A DNA stretch of 64,000 bases, taken from assembly GCF_020906515.1 (NCBI RefSeq), contig NC_085855.1, positions 806,001-870,000 of the forward strand, written 5' to 3'. The DNA is from Vanrija pseudolonga. Lineage: Eukaryota; Basidiomycota; Tremellomycetes; Trichosporonales; Trichosporonaceae. Below are positions 31,266-41,189 of this stretch, in pieces. The notes under the pieces were generated by a model. The model searched no databases. It had not been told where the DNA came from and saw only the letters and a program-made list of their open reading frames with translations. Every line of letters begins with the position of its first letter. Position 1 is the first letter of the stretch. The position numbers and the translations under genes were made by a program.

Positions 31266-32906
31266 CTACTCGTTCCAAGCAATGACCGCCTGAGGGTGAC
31301 GTCAGTGGTGATCATCAGGGGACGCGATAACGCGTCTTGTTCGCGACTCACCATGCAAAACACGCCGAACGCCATGGCGGCGTACTACACCCCATTGTCA
31401 GCAATTGCACTGCGCACGTCGACAAAGCACACTGCGCTCACCTCCTTGAGCGCCTGCTTGGCGCTGCGCGACTCGTCGAGGAGCTCGGGGATGACACTGA
31501 CGCTGGCAATGTAGAGGAAGCCTAAAAGTAATACGCGTCAACGCCATGGCACAAGCCTCCCCAGGGACATTGGACTCACCACCTGCGGTCATGGGAATCA
31601 CCAGCTCGCCGCCACCAACAGAGGTGCCAAAGAATCCCTCGCCAACCTTGAGCGCAGAGTCGACGTTGCCCGATCCAGTGGTCTCTGCGATCCAAATACC
31701 AAGGAAGGTGCCAACGAACGCACCGACGGCCGTGAAGAACTGGGAGCCCATGGCCTGCCACTTTGTGAAGCCAGACTTGATGAGGATGGAGTAGTCTGCA
31801 ACCTATCACACGTGTTAGCAATGCCGCTGTGTATTGGAAAGCCACGACCGTGGCGCCCACCGCCTCCGCCAACGTACCTCGTGAGGGATCTCGTGGCAGA
31901 ATGTGGCGATCGTGGTGACGGCGCCAAGTTGAGGGCTCGAGTAGAAGCTGGCCGCCATGGCGAGGCCGTCGGTAATGTTGTGCGTAAAGTCGCCAAAGAG
32001 GTTAAGATAAGCCGAGAGCTTGAGCGAAGCGTTGGCCTCCTTGGGCTTCTCGGCCTCGACAACCTCGGCCTTGTCGTCGCTGCCGTTCTTGCGCTTCTTG
32101 AGCTCGCCCTCCGACTTCTTGACGGCCGTCGACTCGCCGTGCGAGTGACCGTGGTTGTGGCCGTGACCGTGGCTGTGGCTGTGACCGTGGCCTCCCTCCT
32201 CGTTACCAGCCGAGTAGTTGAGCACACGCATAGTCTTGTCCAGGACGAAGAAGGCGGCGAATCCGAGGAAGATAGCGCCGCTTGGGCGAGTTAGCCGCAA
32301 TCACCCCGCCAGCCGATAAACAACGACCACCTACCCAATAACAATGTTGCGCTTCTCCTCAACGACAATCTTGCGGCCCTCCTCGTGGTCGCCCTCGCCG
32401 AAGAATGCATGGGGGACGAGGTGGAGGAAGACGTCGCCGAGGAGACCACCGGTTGCGAACGCAATCATGGTATTCAACGACGAGGGCTCCAGGTCAGCGG
32501 GGACGGCCGCGAGGATAAAGTTGGGGATAGACGAGATGTAGAAGGTGCCGAGGACTGAGTGTGTCAGTGGCTAACGGCGATAGCTGGCCTCCAGCCTAAA
32601 CACACTAGAGTTGTACGCAGGGCTCTTGAAGGGGAAGAGGAACTCGAACACGGCGCGCATGGTGGTCGAGTGCTCGTTGCTACCGTGGGGCGCCTCGAAG
32701 ACGGTCTGCGCCTGGGCGGGGGGGTCAGATCAGATTTCGCCGGCCTGCCGCCGTCTTATCATGCAGCAGCATCTCCCGCAAGCGGGCAAGCAAGTAGCTG
32801 TACTGACCTTGGAGTCGGCCGACACGCGGGTCGCGAAGCACAAGGCGACGGCGACAGCGACGGCGATGAGACGCGCGCGCGATGCTCGTAGTCCGAGGGC
32901 TGGCAT
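31266..32906 (-). CDS. ZIP zinc transporter, KE4/SLC39A7 type (Yke4-like)
   Basis: Eight exons: 32906-32808, 32711-32606, 32554-32335, 32280-31878, 31802-31580, 31521-31442, 31384-31352 and 31289-31266, giving 395 residues. A signal peptide is followed by the ZIP core. HLVPHAFFGEGDHEEG lies in the first half. A His-rich cytosolic loop (GHGHSHSHGHGHNHGHSHG) precedes the metal-site helices HNITDGLAMAASF and ATFCHEIPHEVADYSILIK, which carry the HN..D and HE..HE residues of the binuclear zinc site. KE4-type ZIPs release zinc from the ER/Golgi to the cytosol. All splice sites are GT-AG and in phase. The C-terminus is AVIAWNE. Confidence 0.88.
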
Positions 32907-33874
32907 GGTGCGTGGGTCGTGGTGTGTGGTCGAGTGGAGAGGAGTGATGGAGGAGTAAATGTTGTGTACGATCTACGTGTCAACGGCAATTGATCGCGGG
33001 GTCGGTGACATTGTTACGGCGGACAGTGGACGGCGGACGGCAGACAGTCGCGTGGCTGCCTGCTGACGTCCCGATCGACTTTTGAATTTGTTCCCGCGGG
33101 CACCCCTTCCCGCGACAAGTCGAGGCAGGCCGGCCAGTCACTCAGCGTCAACCTTCCGAAACAAGATTATTCGTTTTTGCGTCAACTTGATGCGATGGCT
33201 GGACAACGGCCAAGAGTCGGAGTCATCCAGGTTACAAGATTGTGGGGAGAGGGAGATGGACACCACCGAGGCAGAGGGATACCAGTTGCTGTGGCACTTG
33301 CAGCGCTTCTTCCGACGGACAGAGCAACACGGAGGTTTACATAGGCACGGCTGACGGGCGGGCGAGTGGAGGCCCAGGTGAGCGAGTTGGTTCACCAGCA
33401 GAAGTCAGTCGAGCAGCACCAGCCAAGCACGGCAGAGAGCGCCGGTGCTCATGAGTCCATCCAGAGCATGCCTTCGGGCCCCTTGCTCCTCCTCCTCCCC
33501 AGGCTGAAGTAAGCCCCATCATCTCTGAGTCGTGGCATGACGTCAGGCCGAGCGAGGTGCAGAAAACGGCCGCCGCTCCATATTGTTTGCTGTTGTCGGC
33601 CGGCGCCAAACAAGGCCAAGCCCGCTCGTTCCTGGCCGCTGAGGATTTGCGGCACAACGGGCAGTTTGTGAGCAGTCAGTCAGCCGAGACGAGCCACCCT
33701 TGGCACAAGTTGGGCGGCAACAGCGTGACCATCTTGACATTGTACTTAGTTTCTCGACGCGCCCCGCACGACCCGACCGTTATAATACGCGCACGATCGC
33801 ACGACCCGGCCTCGAGCATTATAATACGCCGTACTGTACGTAGTACGCCGATCCGCCGAACCAACCCCGCCGCC
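32907..33874. other. Divergent intergenic region
   Basis: About 970 bp with no recognised gene. ATTATAATACG and TTATAATACG elements at about 33779-33830 are TATA-like and sit just upstream of the small gene at 33875. Confidence 0.35.
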
Positions 33875-34190
33875 ATGTCCGCCGCTCCCAGCCTCGTGTG
33901 GCGCGCAAAAGAGACGCTCTGGTTCCTCCTCACCACGCCCATGGTGCCCCCCACGCCGGGTACGGGCCCGGTCGAGATGTCGCCCATTGACGAGTTGTCG
34001 CCTTCGGCGTTGGCACCGCCGCTTGCCAGCCCCGCGTCGTCGCGCTCCAGCCAGAGCGACGCGAGCGTCGTCGAGCTGCCGCCTGCTGAACTCGGCGCCG
34101 TGCGCGCCTTGGTGCGTGTGCCCTCTTGCCCCCTTCAACGCCGCTGACAGACGCCAGATCGAGGACGCGACGCAGACCAAGGCGTGGTAG
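33875..34190 (+). CDS. Small protein of unknown function (89 aa)
   Basis: Exons 33875-34111 and 34158-34190 are joined by a 46-nt intron with GTGCGT donor, CTGAC branch site and CAG acceptor, giving a protein that ends IEDATQTKAW. The N-terminus (LVWRAKETLWFLLTTPMVPP) is amphipathic and could associate with a membrane; the middle is Ser/Pro/Ala-rich and probably disordered. TATA-like ATAATACG elements precede it. I do not recognise a family. The short second exon makes the model tentative. Confidence 0.4.
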
Positions 34191-34450
34191 CCCTCCCTCC
34201 CTCCCCCCTCTCCTCCTGTACACCACCACACTGTTGTTCACTAGGGCCCTACACGCGCCAGCCTCAGCCCCCACCGCACACACAAACACGCGCCACCTCA
34301 TACACGCAACTCATACGCGCCATACACGCGCCCCCACACCCTCCACACGCCGCCCCGCAGCAGCCCTATAATATACTCGCATCCAGCATGGACGTAATGT
34401 AATATGCAAAAGTAATGATGATTGATCCTACACCAACTAATGGTACACGT

Positions 34451-36904
34451 CTACACTTCGAGACCGTCGTTCTCGTCCACATCGCCCTTGCCGGTGAGGT
34501 CGAGCTTGCGCTTGCGTCCGCCAACGTCGCCGAGACGGGCGTCCCGGCTGACCTTTTCGCGGAGAGCGTCGACATCGACCGAGTCGGCGTCGTTGGCCCA
34601 CTGACACACGAGGTGGCGGCCCAGCAAATGTGTGTGCTTGAGGGCGTCCATGGCTCGCTGCGCCTCGGCGTGCGTCGTAAACTCGAGGAAGGCGAAACCA
34701 CGGGAGGATGACGAGCCAGTGGCAGACAGAGTGGCCTTCTTGGGCAGACGGAGCGACTTGAGCGTACCGTACACGCTGAACAGGGCACGGACGTCCTTCT
34801 TGGTCGCCTCGAATGGCAAGTTCTTGACCAGCACCTTGGTGCCCTTGGTCTTGCCGGCCATCTCGCTGCTGCTGCCCTTGGTCTTGGACTCGCGCTCCAC
34901 CTCGTCGGCGCCGCGCTGAGCAAACTTGACGTCCAGGGCGTGTCCATCGACCTCGAAGCCCTGCAGACCGCCAAGAGCCTTCTTGGCATCCTTCTTGGTC
35001 TGGAAGCCGACGAAACCGTAACCCATCGAGAGGCGAGCGCCAGGCTTCTTGGGGTCAGGCTTGGTCTGAACACGGGCAAACGAGAAGCCAGGAAGGGAGG
35101 AGAGCACAGAGGAGAGGCGCTCGGTCGTCGTAGCCCAGGCGAGGTTCTTGAGGAAGAGGGTCGCACCAGCCTCGTCCGACTCGGCAGGCTGGTCGCGGAG
35201 CGCCTCCTCGGCCTCGGCGACCTTCTCGGCCAAGCGAGCGCGCTCCTGTGCCTCCTTCTCGGCTGGCGTCGAGATCGTGTCGGGGTTCTTGAACATGCCC
35301 ACAGGTCCCTTCTCGAGGTAGATGACGGCGTTGCCGAGGCGGCGGTACGCCAGTGCGCGGAAGGCGCGTCCGGCGTCCATTGCGTTGGCAAACTCGATCA
35401 CACCAAGGGTGCCAGCAGGAGGGAGAAGCACGCGCTTGAGGTCACCGTGAGGAGCGAAGAGGTCCTGAAGCGCCTGGATAGTGGTGCCGTAGGGAATGTT
35501 CTTGACCAGAATGGTGGTCTGCGATCGGGGAACCTTGGGCTGCAGCGACTCGACCACAATGCCCTCCTTCTCAAAGTACTCCTTGGTCTCGGCGATCACT
35601 TGCGTCTCGGCAAGGGCCAGCTTGACGGCCGGGCTGACGTCGTCGGCATCGTTGCCGCTCAAAAGGTCGGCCTTGGACACACCCATGCGGTCGGCGACTG
35701 ATGCCGCGACGGCGTCGCTCTGATGCTTCGTCAGTGCTGCCCAACCCCTGCGCGTCTGTCCCACTCACGTTCATGTACATGCTCGCCCAGTTGACACCCT
35801 TGGCGCTGTCCGCTTTCCGCTTCTCGTCCACAGTGTTCTTGACCTCTCCGCGCGCCAGGGCAGCCTTGCCGAGGACCTTGCCGTTGGTCACAGCGTCGGC
35901 ATTGGCGGCGGCAGCGGCCTGCTGACCAGGGCGAGCACGGCCAGGGAGAACGTGGAGCAGTCGGCCCTGGAAGGTCGTCTTGTCGAGGGTGCGACGGGCC
36001 GAGAGCGCGTCCTCGGCTTCCCGGAAGAGGATGAACGCAGTGCCGAGAGGCTCGCCAGTCTGCTGCGAGACTGGCATGTGGACATCGACCACGGGCCCGA
36101 ATCGCTCAAAGTGAGCCTGGAGGCCCTCGGCCGTTGCGATGAATGCGAGGTTGCGGACGAACAGGCGTCCTGTGGAGAGGATAAGGGCGTCCTCGGGGTC
36201 GACCTTCGGTGCTGCTGGCTCGTCGCCGTCGTCTCCAGCGATCGCCTTCTGGCGGCGAGCGAGCCATGCCGCGTCATCGTCGTCCTCGTCGCCCTCGCCG
36301 GCCTCATCTCCAGACTCGGCCTCAGGCGTTGCCCTCTCCTTGCCCTTGCTGCTGGCCTTGGCCTTGGCAGCCTTGGTGCCCTCGGCGACCCAGCCAGCCT
36401 CGCCTGGAACCGCCGCCGCCGAGTGGTCCACGGCGGTTGGGTCAACACCCTTCATCACGTCCATGAACTCCTTTAGCCGCTTCGAGGGTCCGGCCTTGGG
36501 CTGGGGTGTATCCTGCTCCTCCTCTTCTGTCTCCTTGGAAATCTTGGCCCGCTTGGCGGGTTTGGGTGCCAGAGGCTGTCGGTTGTCAGCCTTCGCGTGA
36601 CTTTCACAACCTACCTCATCGCGCACAAAGTCGACCTTGACCTTGCCGCCGCCAAACACAAAGCTGCCGTCAAACCACTCCTTGGCAGCCTTTGCCTCGT
36701 CTTCGGTGCTGTAGCCGACGAACGCGAAGCGGCGCTTGGGCACGAGCTTGGTGTCGGTCACGAGGGCCGACTTGAGCGACTTGGGCTCGGTGAGCTTGGC
36801 CTTGAAGCCGTCGGGCGTGAGCGACGGTGGGAGGTTGAGGAAGATTAGTCGAGACCTGTGTGTGTTAGTGGTCTGGCCCCGTCGCAGCTGACCTCTACTC
36901 ACAT
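34451..36904 (-). CDS. MRD1: Multiple RNA-binding domain protein Mrd1 (RBM19)
   Basis: CDS segments are 36904-36903, 36855-36615, 36575-35769 and 35719-34451, giving 772 residues. Five RRMs can be followed by their RNP motifs: SRLIFLNLPP...KRRFAFVGY; GRLFVRNLAF...GTAFILF; TTILVKNIPY...GVIEFAN; ATLFLKNLAW...GYGFVGF; TKVLVKNLPF...RGFAFLEF. An acidic segment lies between RRM1 and RRM2. Mrd1 binds U3 snoRNA and pre-rRNA in the 90S processome for 18S maturation. The start codon is split by the first intron as AT|G: genomic AAT|GTGAGT and CAG|GTCTCG join to ATG TCT CGA. Intron 2 (36614-36576, 39 nt) is stopless and a multiple of three. Confidence 0.9.
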
Positions 36905-37253
36905 TGTATCGCTGTCTAGGACGATATTGTTGTTGCAATTCTCAGGCTGGACTTGAATCGCGAGGTCAACTCTGAAATCTTGAAGTGGAGGTGGGGATCG
37001 TCGAGCTATTACATAATCCATAATATTACATAACCATTTACCACGTGGCCTTTCAGAGTGCCACACCAAATTGCCGAATCTCCGGCCAGCTTTCGAAAGA
37101 TTCTGAGCCCGCCTGGGTGGTCGCCTGCAGTGGCTGGGGACTGTGGCCGCTCGCTCGCCAGTCCTCGTCCCTCCTGTCCGCTCGGTGCTCGTACAACAGC
37201 TCGTCTACCTCACCTTCAACACCTCCTATCCATCAAAAAACACATCGCCCATC
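36905..37253. promoter_or_regulatory. Divergent promoter region of MRD1 and eS19 genes
   Basis: About 350 bp between two ribosome-related starts, locally AT-rich around 37005-37045. It includes the noncoding part of MRD1 exon 1 and the eS19 leader ending CACATCGCCCATC. No specific factor site is claimed. Confidence 0.4.
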
Positions 37254-38282
37254 ATGCCCGGTGTTCGCGACGTCTCGTACGTGTCAAGCAGGACCGCATC
37301 AACGACAAGGACGCCGACGATCCCCAACCCGTTCCAAGCGTGAATACGCGCGACACGAGACACTTGAAAAGCTAGCTGGGGGACAAAAATGTTCAGACGG
37401 CTCTGGCGACCTCGAGCTACGCGCTCAGAGGGCCTGCTGGGGACGGCGAGAGCGTGTACACACTAGGGGGAAAACATACAAAAGTCTCTGCCCGTTGGAA
37501 CGGGGAAGGAATCCGGATCGTCGCATGTTGGATGCGGTCTGCGAGTATCCTCAGAGATCAGAGTGCTGACTATCGTGCGTCTGCTGCGTACTTCTTGACC
37601 TTTGCCCTCTCCGCTCGCCCATCACCACGACACGCACATGCGTCCCGCCCAACAGTGCCGAGGAGTTCATCAAGGCCTACTCCAGCCACCTCAAGCGCTC
37701 GGGCAAGCTCGAGATCCCCACCTGGGTTGACATTGTCAAGACCGGTGCCCAGAAGGAGCTTGCTCCTTACGACCCCGACTGGTACTACGTCCGTGCCGGT
37801 GAGTCGAGCAAGCACGTGCAGAGGATGGGAGCGGGACGCGGGAAGACGTTGGTCAAGCTGGTGTAATGTCGCTTGACCAGGTCGAAAAACCTGTCACTCC
37901 TCAACCTCTGCCCACCTCCCGCCAACACAATGTACTAACCCCCACAGCCTCGGTCGCCCGCCACATCTACCTCCGCAAGCACGTCGGTGTCGGTGCCCTC
38001 GCCAAGCTCCACGGCACCAAGCACCGCCGCGGTGTCCGCCCCGGCCACCACCGTGACTCGGCCACCGGTGTCGAGCGCTCGGTTGTCCAGGCCCTCGAGA
38101 AGATTGGTGTCCTTGAGGCCCACCCCGACGGTGGCCGCAAGATCTCGCAGGACGGCATGCGTGACCTTGACCGTATCGCCACCGCCGTCCTCGAGGCCCA
38201 GCGCGAGGAGGAGGAGGAGGAGTCCGAGGAGGAGTCTGAGGAGGAGGAGGACGAGGAGGAGGAGGCTGAGGACGACGAGTAA
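37254..38282 (+). CDS. RPS19: 40S ribosomal protein eS19 with acidic C-terminal extension
   Basis: Exons 37254-37276, 37656-37798 and 37948-38282 give 166 residues. [56 protein letters not shown] and GSLAKL-type [14 protein letters not shown] segments are the eS19 fold. The enzyme-free structural role is in the 40S head; loss of the human orthologue causes Diamond-Blackfan anaemia. The body ends at [13 protein letters not shown] as usual, but then about 28 mostly Glu/Asp residues follow ([19 protein letters not shown] and on), an unusual tail for this protein. The first intron is long (379 nt) and could house a small RNA. Confidence 0.92.
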
Positions 38283-38882
38283 GCCCCTCTCCACATGATA
38301 GCGGGTACTTTGTCATGAGATTCCACCTACATTGCACTGGGATGTTGGGCTGTTGAGGGGTGTTGCGTTGAGGTTTACAGGGGCGACTAACTGGGCAAAC
38401 GGTGAGGAGGGGACTGCTGGAACATGGGGCGTGGCCACAGTGTGCGGGTGAGCAGGAGGCCAGTCTGGGGCAAACTCTGCATGGAGCATATGGGCGTACT
38501 CTGCAACCTGGGAGTCCGGTCGCTAATCTCTTGTGAGGCAGTCAGATTTTGTGTTTCCAAGGGCTCCTCTGGCCAACTAGGAGCGTGGCTCTTCGGCGTA
38601 GTTACCGAGTCCTGTGCAACCAGAGAGCAGATGAAAGAAGTGGCATATCCCTCTCCAATACCCTTATCGAAATGCATCCCATGCGAGAGAATCGAGTGCT
38701 CCTCGAGCAACCGACACTGGCACACGGGCAAGCTAGGCGAAGCTGGTCGGCGGTAGACCTGCAACCTCCCACCACGCCCGCCACACCCAACGCGGGGACC
38801 CCGCATATCATCACGCACAACCCATCTCGCTCGCGCCCATCGCACCAATCTCACCATCTCCCACCCGTCCACACCAGCACGC
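38283..38882. other. Intergenic region
   Basis: About 600 bp between eS19 and the HIT gene, both on +. It holds a 3' flank and a promoter with a C-rich leader; no further gene is visible. Confidence 0.35.
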
Positions 38883-39503
38883 ATGCGCTACCTCTCGTGC
38901 TTTGGACGCCAAAAGCGGCCCCCAGACAATAATGACGCGGAGCGCGCGTCCCTCAACGGCGGCGACGAGGCGTACGTCCGCGGCTGCGTGTTCTGCGACG
39001 TGACCCGCGAGCGGGGCTTCAACATCGCCTACGAGGTGGGTTTGGCGCCGCCGCTCTGCTGACGACTGACGACAGGACGACGAGCTCATCGTCTTCCATG
39101 ACCGCTCGCCTGCTGCCCGGGAACACCTGCTCGTCATCCCGCGGAGACACGTGTCGACGGTGCGCGAGCTGCGCGCGCCCGACGCGGCGTTGAGTGAGGA
39201 GCTGGCAGAAGGCGAAGAGCTCACGCCCCAGTCGAGCGCATGTTCGCCCGCGCGCGCGCGCTCCGCCCCGGCCCCGACGTGCGCATGGGATTCCACATCC
39301 CGCCCTTCAGCAGCGTGCACCACATCCACCTGCACGTGCTCGTGCCCCCGCTCAAGTTCAAGGGCGTGCTCAAGTACCCCGTCGCGCCGGGCACGGACGG
39401 CGGCAAGGGCTGGTCGTGGTTCGTGACCCCCAGCCAGGTCATCAGCATCCTCGAGGCCAATGGGAGGGTTGGTCTCGGACCGACTGCGGGCAGAAAGAGC
39501 TAG
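38883..39503 (+). CDS. HIT-domain protein (HINT3-like)
   Basis: Exons 38883-39035, 39076-39193 and 39232-39503 give 180 residues. CVFCDVTRERGFN starts the domain, DDELIVFHDRSPAAREHLLV and IPRRHVSTV follow, and the histidine triad is SVHHIHLHVLVPP near residue 128. This class hydrolyses nucleotidyl-phosphoramidates or related AMP conjugates. The third exon is joined through a 38-nt intron with GTGAGG donor, restoring RMFARARALRPGPDVRMGFH. After the triad come about 50 further residues with a WSWFVTP segment, as in fungal HINT3-type proteins. Confidence 0.85.
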
Positions 39504-39713
39504 ACGCGAGTGCACAGAGCGAGAGAGAGAGAGACCTAGCTAGACGCGCCGCTGGATACCGACGCACGGACGGCTGCAACATACCCAGCATTGCCATAGG
39601 TTACCGACGCGCAGTGGCCACCACAAAGTATTATAATTACATACATGCCTGTCAATAGAAGTGTCTCGCGGTGGGGAGAGGGATGCAGAAACGGGGGGTT
39701 ATCACACTTGCCA

Positions 39714-40883
39714 CTAGCCCAGCACGTTGAGGTTCTTCTTGGCCTTCTTGGCCTTCTTGACTTCCGTGACGGTGCGGAAGTTGCGCCAGTTGCCGACGCG
39801 CTCTTCGCGGTTCTCTGCAGGGAGGCAAGTCATGTAAGCGGCACGGGAATAGTCGGGGAGAATAGCGTCAGCACTTGTCTCTTACGCGGTAGTAGACAGG
39901 AAGTGGGAGGAATGGGAGTTGTGATGTGAAGCAACAACATCGACGAGACGGTGACGACCGAGCTTGTCCTGTGGAGGAGATGTGGTAAGTCCTCGTCCCG
40001 AGGGACAGGCAGCGGTGACCATTGAGCAGAAGTGTAATGACAATGCTACTCACCTTCCCACTTGACTTGCTCCTCCTTTTTGCGCTTCCGGTTGGCGACT
40101 TCGGCTTCTTGGCGGGCGCGCTCCTCTCCCTCATTGGCGTGGGCAAGCTTTGTTCTCCTGCATCAAAGTCAGCTAGTGTCGACAGCCGGTACTAATGCCA
40201 CTCACCTTCGCTTCGAGAGCTCATCCTCGACAAACAACTCCTTGGCTTGGGTGCGAATCTGAGCCTCAAACGACGGCGTGAGATTGGCCAGACGGGGGTC
40301 GTCGGTGGTCACGCCGAGTGAGTAGCCTGCGCCGAGCACACTGCGATGTGAGCTCTGAGTTTTGCCCAAGGTGCTCACCTCTTAAGCACCAAAGTGCGAG
40401 CATAAGTCATGATGCCGTCAATCTCTTCACGCTTAGACTTCTCCAACAACTGGCCCTCAGCCTGTAAAGTCAGAAACTGAACGTGGTCCCATGAAGAGAA
40501 TTGCCTTACCTTTTTAAGCAAGTCAAACGCCTGTGAAGGGGGAATCGAGTCAGCACAAGGTTCACAAAGACGCACGCCACGCACCTCGTCACCACGCTCA
40601 TGCTTGAACTTGTCCGGGTGGATCAGCAAGGACTTCTTACGATACGTCTTCTTGACGGTCGAGTCGTCCGCAAAGATTGGAAGGTCAAGGATATCGTACG
40701 GGCTGGGCGTCAGTCATGGGTCGAAGGGCGTATGCGACGACTTACTTGAGCTTGAATGCCCTGATGATACGTTCGACCTGGGTTGTCAACAAACCTGTTG
40801 CTCGAAGTGGAGACAAGACTTACCTCGGCTTCACGGGCAACATCACCAGAGGTCTGCTTAAGCACACTATCGACAGTAGACAT
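39714..40883 (-). CDS. J-domain protein, DNAJC8/Spf31-like
   Basis: Eight exons: 40883-40824, 40777-40746, 40702-40585, 40530-40510, 40461-40379, 40340-40206, 40157-40054 and 39814-39714, giving 217 residues. The J domain starts NPYDILDLP and has the HPD motif in LLIHPDKFKHE, with a 7-codon exon (AFDLLKK) closing it. A charged coiled coil (EGEERARQEAEVANRKRKKE) and RVGNWRNFRTVTEVKKAKK follow, the DNAJC8 signature, a family associated with spliceosomes. It is divergent from the TFIIF alpha gene, with 306 bp between starts. The last intron is long (236 nt) and contains an 83-nt segment bounded by splice-like sites that would shift the frame. Confidence 0.82.
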
Positions 40884-41189
40884 TGTTGCTGCTCTTGCCT
40901 TGGTGATAAGGGTACAGAGGAGCGCGAGATGGAGTGCTTGATGCAAAGTCGTCGAAGAGAGAACAACAACAAGAGACTTTGGCGGCGAGTGACGAGCGGC
41001 ACTCGTTGTTGGTGGCGAACAATGGGCGACTGACTGACCGACAATTGCCTGTTGCGGAATCAAATTCCACCACCACAATGCGTTTGGCCACCCACAACCA
41101 CCACCATCGAGGTCGACTTGAACGCATCCTCTCGTCTCTCTCTAGTCGTGTTCATTACACTTCTCCTTGGCCAACGAGGAGCTCCAGAC

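Noticed and set aside
40585-40585. Reading the J-protein exon 3 straight on (SVRLCEPCADSIPPS) instead of splicing
   Set aside because: The spliced AFDLLKK exon restores the J-domain helix and a good GTGCGT donor is present.
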